Shown: positions 25,726 to 33,493 of the stretch, piece after piece
Position numbering within the stretch: the first letter of the stretch is position 1
How the letters are laid out: each line of letters begins with the position of its first letter
Assembly: GCA_022822565.1 (NCBI GenBank)
Contig: JAJEAX010000412.1
Span: 1-33,493 of the forward strand
Source: Candidatus Latescibacterota bacterium
Lineage (GTDB): Bacteria > Latescibacterota > UBA2968
Direction: 5' to 3'
Length of the DNA: 33,493 nt
Notes under the pieces: model-generated
Database searches by the model: none
What the model saw: only the letters and a program-made list of their open reading frames with translations
What the model was told of the DNA's origin: nothing
Translations under genes and position numbers: made by a program

Positions 25726-26927
25726 CGATTTCCGCCCAACTCGCCTGAAGTCCAAAGATCGCCAAGTCTGTATTTTTCTAACCACTTTGACAAATCTTTC
25801 TTATCGAGACGGCGCATTTCCGTCTGCGCATCGTGTTTCTCGCAGACTACGACGCTCTCCGGCTTATCAGTCAACGTATCCACAAGCACATCGGAATGAG
25901 TCGTAACGATCACTTGACTGTGCTTTGATGCTTCACACAACAAGTCACTCAACGTGGGCAGCAAATCAGGGTGTAGCCCCAATTCTGGTTCCTCAATACA
26001 GATTAGAGACGGTGGCTCGGGATGCAATAAAACCGCCAACAAACTCAAGTAACGCAGTGTTCCATCCGAGAGGCGGGTGGCAGGAATTGAGCGGTCGCCT
26101 TCTTCTTCGAGAAATAACGAGACCGTACCGCTCGTTACAGGACAATTCACATCGACTATGCCATCGAATAGCTTACCCAATGCATTCAGTAGCCGCCTTT
26201 TGTGGGGACCACGCAGTTGGGATAGCACGAGCGGCAGATTCTCAGCACCCTCATCCAGGAAATCGCTATGAGCGTGTGCGTTGCAAGGTTGGCGAAAATT
26301 TGCGCCAGGTCCGAACGACCAGTTTCGATAGAGGCGAATACGCTTGTATTGTCGATTTAGATACCAAAGTGCATAATTTTCTATAGTGGCAGAGTGAGAA
26401 AGCAGGGACTCAGTCGGTTGGAATGCGAGCGGAAACTCGACAACACCTGGTCGGCGCTTGACCTTGAGCTTCTCTGGTTCCAACAGTGTCAGTGCTTTAG
26501 TATACGCCATCGCTAATGACTCTTGCTCGTCTTGAGAGGGACGATAGTAGGACTGCCCATAGCTATCTTTGGAATGCACTTCCGTGGGTTCGACTTGTTC
26601 ATTAGCTATCACAGGATGCCCAACATGCTCGGTGAGAGTCAACAAATGCCGCAGCATGTCGCCCATCGAATAATTAACCATGGCCTCCAGAGTAATCGAA
26701 TGCGACGCCTCTGGCCCCTTCCACAACCACTCACGGATACCGCCCAGGCGCGAGATAGGTTCCTCGATACCGCGCGGTGCGGCGCGGAACAACGAAATCG
26801 CCTCCAGAAAGTTGGACTTGCCCGAACCGTTCGGACCGATCAGGACGTTCAATGGTCCCATCGGCAAATCAATCCCCTGCGGACCAAAGGACAAAATTCC
26901 CGAAAATTTCAACCTGTGAAATAACAT
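25719..26927 (-). CDS. AAA_21-type ABC-like ATPase, defence pair
   Basis: A 402-residue ATPase of the OLD/RecF-like AAA_21 type. Walker A is IGPNGSGKSN (30-39); the signature is RLSDGTLRYLSLLAVLL; Walker B is LICIEEPELGLHP; the H-loop is VIVTTHSDVLVD. No long coiled coil. The ATG at 26927 follows AAGGA with an 8-nt spacing, and it starts the family sequence MLFHRLKFSGILSFG; an upstream start at 27005 adds an unlikely hydrophobic tail. It leads the operon with the TOPRIM-like gene and is in the same window as the TIR cassette, suggesting that this region tolerates defence genes. Confidence 0.88.
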   Translation of the reverse strand: MLFHRLKFSGILSFGPQGIDLPMGPLNVLIGPNGSGKSNFLEAISLFRAAPRGIEEPISRLGGIREWLWKGPEASHSITLEAMVNYSMGDMLRHLLTLTEHVGHPVIANEQVEPTEVHSKDSYGQSYYRPSQDEQESLAMAYTKALTLLEPEKLKVKRRPGVVEFPLAFQPTESLLSHSATIENYALWYLNRQYKRIRLYRNWSFGPGANFRQPCNAHAHSDFLDEGAENLPLVLSQLRGPHKRRLLNALGKLFDGIVDVNCPVTSGTVSLFLEEEGDRSIPATRLSDGTLRYLSLLAVLLHPEPPSLICIEEPELGLHPDLLPTLSDLLCEASKHSQVIVTTHSDVLVDTLTDKPESVVVCEKHDAQTEMRRLDKKDLSKWLEKYRLGDLWTSGELGGNRW

Positions 26928-27138
26928 ACCTATTCCTTGGCCAGTGTGCCCGTACACAAAAACTAAATTCTTGAACAAAGAAACGAATTTGTTATGAAAA
27001 ATCAATCGGATATTTTCAAACCGCCGCTCTGTCGCGTGTCCAATCGGCTATCCTTTTCATTTTTTAACGCGATGTGTGACTTCAAAATGGTCACAGAATA
27101 ATGCCGACAAACAGAGACAAGAAAGTCAAAACCACTGG

Positions 27139-27163
27139 ATTGCGGCTAACATCCTGCCGCAAT
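27139..27163. repeat. Hairpin repeat ATTGCGGC/GCCGCAAT
   Basis: An 8-bp stem (27139-27146 with 27156-27163) with a 9-nt loop, flanked by CTGG and GACGG. This has the form of the short CTGGATTxCxGC...AATGACGG dispersed repeats seen in many bacterial genomes. Confidence 0.6.
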
Positions 27164-27186
27164 GACGGCTCTAAAATCCTTGTTTT

Positions 27187-27208
27187 GCTGACTGCTGACC
27201 ACTGATTG
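27187..27208. repeat. GTCAGTGGTCAGT-type dispersed repeat, copy 2 (inverted)
   Basis: Reads GCTGACTGCTGACCACTGAT on the plus strand; inverted it matches the words at 22895-22911. Confidence 0.55.
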
Positions 27209-27251
27209 CTTGTTTTTTTCACCGTTATTCTAAAGTCACACATGACATATA

Positions 27252-27257
27252 TATAAT
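27252..27257 (+). promoter_or_regulatory. Possible -10 box of the molybdopterin/nuo operon
   Basis: A TATAAT hexamer about 45 nt before the ATG at 27302; no good -35 at the usual distance. Confidence 0.35.
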
Positions 27258-27301
27258 AATCACACAACCTGAAATTCACCTCTCCCGACGAGGACCACGC
27301 T

Positions 27302-29608
27302 ATGGCGACAAAAAAAGAAGACTATTTGGGAATAGAAAATTACAAAGTAGTGGGCACGCGACCAATACGGCACGATGGAACGGACAAAGTGACGGGTCGC
27401 GCGGTATATGGTCCAGACTTTTATCTGACCGGATCGCTATACGGCAAAACGCTGCGAAGCCCGCATGGGCATGCGCGGATCAAATCCATCGACACCAGCA
27501 AAGCAGAAGCACTACCCGGCGTAAAAGCCGTCGTACTGGGAAAAGACCTCGTACAAAATTACGAAGACAAAGTATCCGACCTCGGTGAGGGATCCGTCGA
27601 TCTGCGGTTCTTAATCGCCAATGTCCTCGCCGGAGACAAAGTCCTCTACGACGGGCACGCCATAGCAGCCATAGCAGCCACCTCTGCACACATCGCAGAA
27701 GAAGCGTTAAACCTGATCGAAGTAGAATACGAAATACTCGAACCCGTACTCGAAGTGCGCCGCGCAATGGAAAACGATGCCCCGTTATTGCACGACGACT
27801 TAAAAATGAAATCACTCGGCGAAGAAACGGATCAGGCCAGCAACATCGCAAATCACTTCCAGCACAAACAGGGCGATATAGAAAAGGGATTTGAAGAAGC
27901 AGAAGTAGTCATAGAGCGAGAATTTGCGACCGGAACAGTACACCAGGGATACATCGAACCACACAACGTAACCGCACACTGGGCCGAAAACGGAAAGCTC
28001 ACGATCTGGTGCAGCACCCAGGGACCATTTGAAGTGCGCGGACAGGTCGCCGATGTACTCGGCCTCGAAGTAGGTGACGTCCGCGTGATCCCGCAGGAAA
28101 TCGGCGGCGGATTTGGCGGAAAATTCCGCGTCTATGAAGAACCGACCGCAGCCCTGCTCGCGCAAAAAACCGGCAAACCCGTAAAAATGGTCATGTCCCG
28201 CACAGAAGTATTAAAAGCCACTGGACCAACGCCCGCATCCTACATCAAAGTCAAAATGGGCGCAACGCGGGACGGCATGCTAACAGCGGCACAAGCCTAC
28301 ATGGCATATGAAGCCGGAGCCTATCCCGGCTCTGCCGTAGGCGCAGGTGCGGGATGTATCTTCTCGCCCTACAGCATTCCAAACTCCCTCATCGATGGCT
28401 ACGATGTCGTCGTGAACAAACCCCAATCTTCCGCCTACCGCGCACCGGGCGCAACCAATGCGGCATTTGCCTCTGAAACAGTAATAGATGAAATATGTGA
28501 ACAGATCGGAATAGACCCGCTCGAATTCCGACTGAAAAACGCCTCCAAAGAAGGCACCCGACGAGCAGACGGACCGGTCTTCTTGCGCATTGGTCAGGAA
28601 GAAGTCGTCAAAGCGGCCCTGGCGCATCCACACTACAGCGCGCCTCTCGAAGGACCGAATCGGGGACGCGGCGTCGCCGCTGGATTCTGGTTCAACGGCG
28701 GAGGCACATCAACAGTGGTCGCCAGCGTAAACCCGGACGGCACAGTAGCACTCGTCGAAGGCTCAGCCGATATTGGAGGAACGCGCACCTCAGTTGCCAT
28801 GCAATTTGCCGAAGTCCTGAATCTCCCCATCGAAGACATCAAACCCAATGTGACAGACACCGACACCATCGGACAAACAGATGGGACGGGCGGAAGCCGC
28901 GTGACATTTGCAACCGGCTGGGCCAGCTATGAAGCGGCTCAAGATGTAAAGCGACAAATGATCGAACGAGCGGCGACATTATGGGAAATATCAAAAGACG
29001 ACATCGTCTTTGAAGACGGCTCTTTCCGATCCAAATCGGACGCATCCAAATCGATGACATTCAAAGAACTCGCCGGCAGAGTCAACCGCGCGGGCGGTCC
29101 GGTCGTAGGACGCGCTGCCATAAGCGGCAAGCAAGCCGGCCCGGCATTCGCACTATTAATCGTAGATGTCGAAGTCGATCCAGACACGGGCAAAGTGGAT
29201 ATCTTGCGGGCGACCATTGTTCAGGACGCCGGCAAAGCCATTTATCCCGGCTATGTAGAAGGACAGATGCAGGGCGGCGTGGTACAGGGAATCGGATGGG
29301 CATTGAGCGAGGAATTTGTGTACAACGACCAGGGGGTAATGGTCAACGCCTCTTTCCTGGATTATCGGATGCCCACAACACTCGACATGCCAATGATTGA
29401 GACCGTCATAGTGGAAGTACCCAACCCGGGCCATCCCTACGGCGTGCGCGGTGTGGGCGAAGTGCCCATTGTCCCACCACCAGCCGCGGTTGCCAATGCG
29501 ATTTACCGCGCCGTTGGCATTCGGTTAAACGAGTTACCCATGTCGCCATCGCGAGTCCTGCAAGCACTATGGAAAACGGATGGCAGCCATGGTCAGGCAG
29601 CAGATTGA
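27302..29608 (+). CDS. Xanthine dehydrogenase family molybdopterin-binding subunit, unpaired
   Basis: A 768-residue large subunit of the aldehyde oxidase/xanthine dehydrogenase family, which carries the molybdenum cofactor and oxidises aldehydes, purines, CO or aromatic acyl-CoAs by hydroxylation. Motifs: HDGTDKVTGRAVYGPDF at the start; GGGFGGKF; SSAYRAPGATNAAFASE; GQTDGTGGSR; and GVGEVP with the catalytic Glu720. The CO dehydrogenase Cys loop (AYRCSF) is absent, so it is not CoxL. No iron-sulfur or FAD subunit is next to it. GAGG lies ahead of the ATG. Its stop is 17 nt before nuoA, with nothing to end transcription, so it probably shares the nuo transcript. Confidence 0.92.
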   Translation: MATKKEDYLGIENYKVVGTRPIRHDGTDKVTGRAVYGPDFYLTGSLYGKTLRSPHGHARIKSIDTSKAEALPGVKAVVLGKDLVQNYEDKVSDLGEGSVDLRFLIANVLAGDKVLYDGHAIAAIAATSAHIAEEALNLIEVEYEILEPVLEVRRAMENDAPLLHDDLKMKSLGEETDQASNIANHFQHKQGDIEKGFEEAEVVIEREFATGTVHQGYIEPHNVTAHWAENGKLTIWCSTQGPFEVRGQVADVLGLEVGDVRVIPQEIGGGFGGKFRVYEEPTAALLAQKTGKPVKMVMSRTEVLKATGPTPASYIKVKMGATRDGMLTAAQAYMAYEAGAYPGSAVGAGAGCIFSPYSIPNSLIDGYDVVVNKPQSSAYRAPGATNAAFASETVIDEICEQIGIDPLEFRLKNASKEGTRRADGPVFLRIGQEEVVKAALAHPHYSAPLEGPNRGRGVAAGFWFNGGGTSTVVASVNPDGTVALVEGSADIGGTRTSVAMQFAEVLNLPIEDIKPNVTDTDTIGQTDGTGGSRVTFATGWASYEAAQDVKRQMIERAATLWEISKDDIVFEDGSFRSKSDASKSMTFKELAGRVNRAGGPVVGRAAISGKQAGPAFALLIVDVEVDPDTGKVDILRATIVQDAGKAIYPGYVEGQMQGGVVQGIGWALSEEFVYNDQGVMVNASFLDYRMPTTLDMPMIETVIVEVPNPGHPYGVRGVGEVPIVPPPAAVANAIYRAVGIRLNELPMSPSRVLQALWKTDGSHGQAAD

Positions 29609-29625
29609 TCAGATAGGAGCATACA

Positions 29626-30000
29626 ATGGACTGGTTTTCTCAATACGGCTTTCTCGGCGCCCTGCTCCTCTCGGGGATTGTCCTCGGTGCAATTCCCGTC
29701 GTACTGCCCCTCATCATCTCCCCGCGCGCGCGCGGACGCAAAAGCCGCGAAACCTACGAATGCGGCATGGACACAATTGGCAGTGCATGGGTGCGCTTCG
29801 ACATTGCCTATTATCTGTTTGCACTCATCTTTGTCGCGTTTGAAGTCGATGTACTGTATATTCTACCCATCGCCGTAATATACAATTCGGGCACCTACGT
29901 CTGGCGCGACTTCATCGAACTCACGATCTTCGTCGGCATTCTTTTTCTCGCCATCGTGTACGCCTGGAGCAAAGGCGTCTTACACTGGAGAAGTCGATAA
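29626..30000 (+). CDS. nuoA: NADH-quinone oxidoreductase subunit A
   Basis: A 124-residue membrane subunit of complex I with three transmembrane helices. [24 protein letters not shown] and then [13 protein letters not shown] are the family signature loop and second helix (with VAFEVD in place of IAFDVE-type sequence). GGAG precedes the ATG. The stop and the nuoB start overlap by one base (TAATG). Confidence 0.95.
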   Translation: MDWFSQYGFLGALLLSGIVLGAIPVVLPLIISPRARGRKSRETYECGMDTIGSAWVRFDIAYYLFALIFVAFEVDVLYILPIAVIYNSGTYVWRDFIELTIFVGILFLAIVYAWSKGVLHWRSR

Positions 30001-30533
30001 TGGCACAAATAGAGCTCCCTCTCGTAGCAAACGACCCCAAAGACATCGAAGAACTACGCGAAGAGGTCGGCCCATTAGTACACATGGACCTGCTGGAAAA
30101 CCTGCTCAATCACGCGCGGTCTCGATCCCTGTGGCCCCTCACATTTGGTCTGGCCTGCTGCGCCATCGAAATGATGGCCGCAGGCGCAGCGCGCTTTGAC
30201 CTCGACCGCATTGGCGCGGGCGTCTTTCGTCCCAGCGCGCGACAAGCCGATGTCATGATTCTCGCAGGCACAATCTCCCGCAAAATGGCGACACCCATCA
30301 AAACGCTCTGGGACCAGATGCCATCGCCAAAATGGGCCATAGCCATGGGGGGATGCACCATTGATGGCGGCCCCTTTAAATATCCCGGGCAATATGCCAT
30401 AGTAGAAGGTGCAGACAAAATTGTACCAGTTGATGTGTACGTACCGGGTTGTCCCCCGCGCCCCGAAGCGCTCTTCGCCGCACTCTTCAAACTCGAAGAA
30501 AAAATCCGAGCCGGAAAGAAATTCAAGAAATGA
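30000..30533 (+). CDS. nuoB: NADH-quinone oxidoreductase subunit B
   Basis: A 177-residue subunit that holds cluster N2, the last iron-sulfur cluster before quinone. Ligands are Cys53-Cys54 in [10 protein letters not shown], Cys119 in [12 protein letters not shown] and Cys151 in [10 protein letters not shown]. An amphipathic N-terminal helix precedes them. The ATG overlaps the nuoA stop, and the stop overlaps nuoC. Confidence 0.96.
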   Translation: MAQIELPLVANDPKDIEELREEVGPLVHMDLLENLLNHARSRSLWPLTFGLACCAIEMMAAGAARFDLDRIGAGVFRPSARQADVMILAGTISRKMATPIKTLWDQMPSPKWAIAMGGCTIDGGPFKYPGQYAIVEGADKIVPVDVYVPGCPPRPEALFAALFKLEEKIRAGKKFKK

Positions 30534-30988
30534 TCGCCGACAAACTCTCTTTACTCGTCCCCGACGCGACCGAGGTCCAATACGACGCGCGTGGCTTTCA
30601 TATACAATACACCGCTTCAGCCGACACCCTCCCCCAGATCGCAGATGCATTCCTATCCGAAAATTTTCACCTCGAAATGATAACCTGTCAGGATCGGCGT
30701 GAAAACGACAATGCTTTTCGCCTGATTTATCAGTTTAACCAATACGGCACGCCCCAACGGCATGTCATCCTCGCCGACATAGCCCCCGATGCAACAGCAC
30801 CCAGTATTGCCGCAACCTTTCCCGCCGCCGACTGGTACGAACGCGAAATTTTCGACATGTATGGCGTCAGCTTTGACGGCCATCCCGATTTGAAACGCAT
30901 CTTGATGGAAGAAGATTATTTTGGTCATCCCCTGCTCAAAGACTTTGTCGATCCCCCCAATCCCTATCGCAGCGAGGACGACGCGTAA
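30530..30988 (+). CDS. nuoC: NADH-quinone oxidoreductase subunit C
   Basis: A 152-residue peripheral-arm subunit (30 kDa type). [24 protein letters not shown] is the family signature, followed by GHPLLKDF. The ATG at 30530 overlaps the nuoB stop (ATGA), a better start than an in-frame one at 30449 inside nuoB. C and D are separate genes here, not fused. Confidence 0.94.
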   Translation: MIADKLSLLVPDATEVQYDARGFHIQYTASADTLPQIADAFLSENFHLEMITCQDRRENDNAFRLIYQFNQYGTPQRHVILADIAPDATAPSIAATFPAADWYEREIFDMYGVSFDGHPDLKRILMEEDYFGHPLLKDFVDPPNPYRSEDDA

Positions 30989-30994
30989 GGCTTT

Positions 30995-31055
30995 ATCCGC
31001 AGATGTACGCAGATATGCACAGATAATTAAAAGTATTCGCAAATACACGCAGATG
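30995..31055. repeat. Dispersed ATCTGCGT-type repeat, copy 3, inside the nuo operon
   Basis: ATCCGCAGATGTACGCAGAT (30995-31014) is the inverted form of the repeat at 2254 and 22955, followed by degenerate copies (GCACAGAT, CGCAAATACACGCAGATG) to 31055. It fills most of the 78-nt nuoC-nuoD gap. Confidence 0.7.
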
Positions 31056-31066
31056 AAAGGTGCTTA

Positions 31067-32197
31067 ATGAACAGCCGATATGAGGTCGAACAAGACCCGA
31101 AAAGTCGAGATACCTATTATCTCAACATGGGGCCTCAGCATCCCTCTACACACGGCGTCATGCGGATCAAATTGCACCTGGATGGCGAACGCATAATTTC
31201 GGCAGAACCCATTATCGGATACGGGCATCGCGCACACGAAAAAATGGCCGAAAACCGCGACTATATCCAGTTCTTGCCCAACCCGAGCCGCGTGGATTAT
31301 CTCGGCGGCATGATCTACAACATAGGCTATTGTCAAGCCGTAGAGCGCGCAATGAATATCGAAGTGCCAGAACGCGCCGAATACATCCGCATCATCTGCA
31401 ATGAACTCAACCGCATCTCCAGCCACCTGCTCTGGCTGGGCACTTTTTTGATGGACCTGGGCGCATTTACCCCATTTCTCTATGCCTTTGACGACCGCGA
31501 AAAAATTCTCGACATCCTCGACCGCATCACCGGATCGCGCCTCACGTATTGTTACGCGCGATTTGGCGGCGTAATCCTCGACATCGACGATGTATTTCTC
31601 GATAATGTCTCCAACTTTTGCACCTACTTTGTCGAGCGATTAAAAGAATACGAAAAACTCGTCATAGGCAACGTCATCTTCCGCGAACGCACCATTGGCG
31701 TGGGTATCTTCGCACCCGACCTCGCTCAAAAATACGCCATAACAGGTCCCTGTCTGCGCGCCATGGGCCATGTTCACGACGTCCGTAAAGACGAACCCTA
31801 CGGCATCTACGACCGCTTTGACTTTGACGTACCCACGCAAACAGAAGGCGACTGCTTTGCCCGCACACTCGTTCGCGTGGAAGAAATGCGCCAGAGCATC
31901 CGCATCATCGAACAAGCCGTAAGCGACATGCCCGACGGCCTCTTTCTCGCAGCCCGGGTGCCCAAACGCATCCGCCCGCCCGAAGGCGACTATTACTTCT
32001 GCGTCGAATCACCTCGAGGCAATTTCGGCATGTACATCGCAAGCGACGGAAGCGACATCCCCTTTCGCCTCAAATTGCGAACCCCATCGTTCTCACATAT
32101 CTCGGCCATGCCCGCCGTCATGGCAGGCACCATGCTCGCCGATGCCGTGGCAATCCTCGGCAGCATCGACATTGTCGTTCCCGAAATAGACAGATAA
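31067..32197 (+). CDS. nuoD: NADH-quinone oxidoreductase subunit D
   Basis: A 376-residue subunit (49 kDa type) that forms the quinone pocket with NuoB. MGPQHPSTHG with its quinone-side His is near the start; YGHRAHEKMAENRDY, SRVDYLGG, RISSHLLWLGTFLMDLGA and ESPRGNFGMYIASDG follow, and the C-terminus IVVPEIDR is complete. The ATG has a weak GGTG site. Confidence 0.96.
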   Translation: MNSRYEVEQDPKSRDTYYLNMGPQHPSTHGVMRIKLHLDGERIISAEPIIGYGHRAHEKMAENRDYIQFLPNPSRVDYLGGMIYNIGYCQAVERAMNIEVPERAEYIRIICNELNRISSHLLWLGTFLMDLGAFTPFLYAFDDREKILDILDRITGSRLTYCYARFGGVILDIDDVFLDNVSNFCTYFVERLKEYEKLVIGNVIFRERTIGVGIFAPDLAQKYAITGPCLRAMGHVHDVRKDEPYGIYDRFDFDVPTQTEGDCFARTLVRVEEMRQSIRIIEQAVSDMPDGLFLAARVPKRIRPPEGDYYFCVESPRGNFGMYIASDGSDIPFRLKLRTPSFSHISAMPAVMAGTMLADAVAILGSIDIVVPEIDR

Positions 32198-32206
32198 CGA
32201 AAAACT

Positions 32207-33181
32207 ATGAAAACAGACATCATCCAACTATTCGAAAACCCCTATCTCGCGCTCGGTGTGACCATAGCCGTCATCATGGCCTATTTGAGCGTTAATGCCA
32301 TCATGTTAATCTGGCTCGAACGCAAACTCAGCGCACGCATACAGCGCCGCATTGGCCCGCAGCGCGGACCCTTTGGCCTGATGCAACAAATTTTTGACAT
32401 GGGCAAATTGCTCAGCAAAGAACTCCTCACACCCGAACACGCCAACAAACTGCTCTATGTCATTGCCCCCATCCTGGTCTTTGCACCCGTCGTCGCGCTT
32501 TCGTCCCTCTTTCCCATTACGAGCACGTACATCTTTCACGACTTCAACATCGCCATTGTCCTGATCCTCGCCATCAGCGGCATCAACGTAATCGGCATAT
32601 TCTTAGCAGGCTGGGGATCCAATAACAAATACGCCCTGCTCGGTGCGGTGCGCTCAGTCGCGCAAAATATCTCCTACGAAATCCCCCTCATCCTATCGGT
32701 CATCCCCATCGTCATGATAACCCGCACCATGTCGCTCTACGACATCACCCTCGCGCAGGAAACCTATCCCTTTATACTGGTACAACCCATTGCCCTGATC
32801 ATCTTTATCATCTCAGCCACAGCCGAAACCAATCGCGCGCCCTTCGACATCCCCGAAGCGGAATCCGAACTCGTCGCCGGGTTCCACACCGAATATTCCG
32901 GCATGCGCTTTGGCCTGTTTTTCTTTGCCGAATACTCCAACATGATCTTTGCCTGTGCACTGGCAACCGTGCTCTTCCTGGGAGGATGGCATGGACCTTT
33001 CCTGCCAGACGCCGTATGGTTCTTCATCAAAGTCTATGCACTCATCGTCCTCATGATGTGGTTCCGCTGGACGTTTCCGCGGCTCCGCTTTGACCAGCTC
33101 ATGAAATTCGCATGGGTGGTACTCGTCCCCCTATCGCTCATCAACCTGCTGATCACAACACTGGTCTTAAAAATCGTATAA
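32207..33181 (+). CDS. nuoH: NADH-quinone oxidoreductase subunit H
   Basis: A 324-residue membrane subunit with about eight helices that joins the peripheral and membrane arms near the quinone site. LERKLSARIQRRIGPQRGPFG and AETNRAPFDIPEAESELVAGFHTEYSG are the family signatures. It starts 9 nt after nuoD. Genes nuoE, F and G, usual between D and H in many bacteria, are absent. Confidence 0.96.
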   Translation: MKTDIIQLFENPYLALGVTIAVIMAYLSVNAIMLIWLERKLSARIQRRIGPQRGPFGLMQQIFDMGKLLSKELLTPEHANKLLYVIAPILVFAPVVALSSLFPITSTYIFHDFNIAIVLILAISGINVIGIFLAGWGSNNKYALLGAVRSVAQNISYEIPLILSVIPIVMITRTMSLYDITLAQETYPFILVQPIALIIFIISATAETNRAPFDIPEAESELVAGFHTEYSGMRFGLFFFAEYSNMIFACALATVLFLGGWHGPFLPDAVWFFIKVYALIVLMMWFRWTFPRLRFDQLMKFAWVVLVPLSLINLLITTLVLKIV

Positions 33182-33199
33182 ACCTTTCAGGAAAATCCC

Positions 33200-33493
33200 A
33201 TGACACTCATAAAAGAAATCCTCGACGGCACCAAAACGCTCCTGACCGGCATGAAAGTCACACTGGACAACTTTCGCAAACCGCCCGTCACCTCGCAATA
33301 TCCAATGGAAAAAATCGAGATGTCGGAAGCGTTCCGCAATGTCATCATCCTCATCGAAAAAGAAGACATCGGCTCGCACGACTGCATCGACTGCAAACTC
33401 TGTGAGCGCGTATGCCCCTCCTTCTGCATTTACCTCGACGGGGAACGCCCCGAAGGGTTAAGGCGCAAAAGATCGACCAAATTCGAAGTCGAT
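33200..33493 (+). CDS. nuoI: NADH-quinone oxidoreductase subunit I, C-terminus cut by window edge
   Basis: The first 98 residues of a ferredoxin-like subunit. CIDCKLCERVCP (Cys62, 65, 68, 72) is the first 4Fe-4S site; the second lies past the edge. AGGAAAA precedes the ATG, 18 nt after nuoH. Confidence 0.93.
   Translation, partial: MTLIKEILDGTKTLLTGMKVTLDNFRKPPVTSQYPMEKIEMSEAFRNVIILIEKEDIGSHDCIDCKLCERVCPSFCIYLDGERPEGLRRKRSTKFEVD

Larger units (their letters stand above)
26928..27301. other. Repeat-rich divergent intergenic region
   Basis: A 374-nt space between the ATPase pair and the molybdopterin gene. No gene is seen. It contains the hairpin repeat at 27139-27163, the GTCAGT-type repeat at 27187-27208 and a -10-like TATAAT at 27252-27257. 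Confidence 0.6.

Noticed and set aside
27302-29608. Carbon monoxide dehydrogenase large subunit CoxL
   Set aside because: The active-site loop reads AYRAPGA, not the Cys-containing CoxL loop.

Overview
This is a 33.5 kb piece of a Gram-negative bacterial chromosome of moderate GC. It carries outer-membrane beta-barrel proteins, signal peptides, a Lol/MacB-type exporter, and housekeeping genes (rpiA, accD, aroQ, a sucD-like gene, a nadD-like gene, nuo genes). A GWxTD-domain protein, a zinc peptidase/TolB propeller/outer-membrane barrel fusion, and several sugar isomerase and Gfo/Idh/MocA genes fit an uncultured FCB-type lineage such as Latescibacterota or Poribacteria. That placement is inferred from gene content only. 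Intergenic spaces are rich in short dispersed repeats and palindromes.

Layout. 1-5542 (minus): a GWxTD protein cut by the window edge, a small TPR protein, and a peptidase-propeller-barrel protein. 5890-8663: a 59-residue coiled-coil protein, an XRE HTH/metallo-beta-lactamase fusion (minus) with a dyad operator candidate beside it, then rpiA and an orphan sucD-like gene. 8764-12545: a two-gene AT-richer cassette that looks like an undescribed defence system. The first protein joins a TIR domain, seven TPRs and a TaqI/Eco57I-type DNA specificity domain. The second, overlapping by 4 nt, is a RecF/SbcC-like ATPase with a helical C-terminal domain. The cassette ends in a strong hairpin terminator. 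12658-13521 (minus): sugar isomerase. 13630-18724 (minus): a five-gene operon of LolA-like protein, two FtsX/MacB permeases, ATPase and beta-barrel. 18819-19544: a nucleotidyltransferase. 19645-19820: a mosaic of palindromes and a 46-bp tandem repeat that runs into the 3' end of aroQ. 19766-21123 (minus): accD-aroQ. 21390-22893: a LysR regulator and a Lon-substrate-domain protein. 22980-24925 (minus): a mannonate dehydratase-like gene and a Gfo/Idh/MocA oxidoreductase. 25129-26927 (minus): an ATPase plus TOPRIM-like (DUF4276-like) pair, a second defence candidate. 27302-33493: an orphan molybdopterin subunit of the xanthine dehydrogenase family directly followed by nuoA-B-C-D-H-I, with no nuoE/F/G between D and H.

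The main discovery candidate is the TIR-TPR-TaqI_C/ATPase pair: the methylase catalytic region expected in front of a TaqI-type recognition domain has been replaced by an NADase-type TIR and a TPR array. The second is the link between a complex I lacking its NADH module genes here and a molybdopterin oxidoreductase subunit. Functional statements rest on motifs read by eye; no database search was possible.
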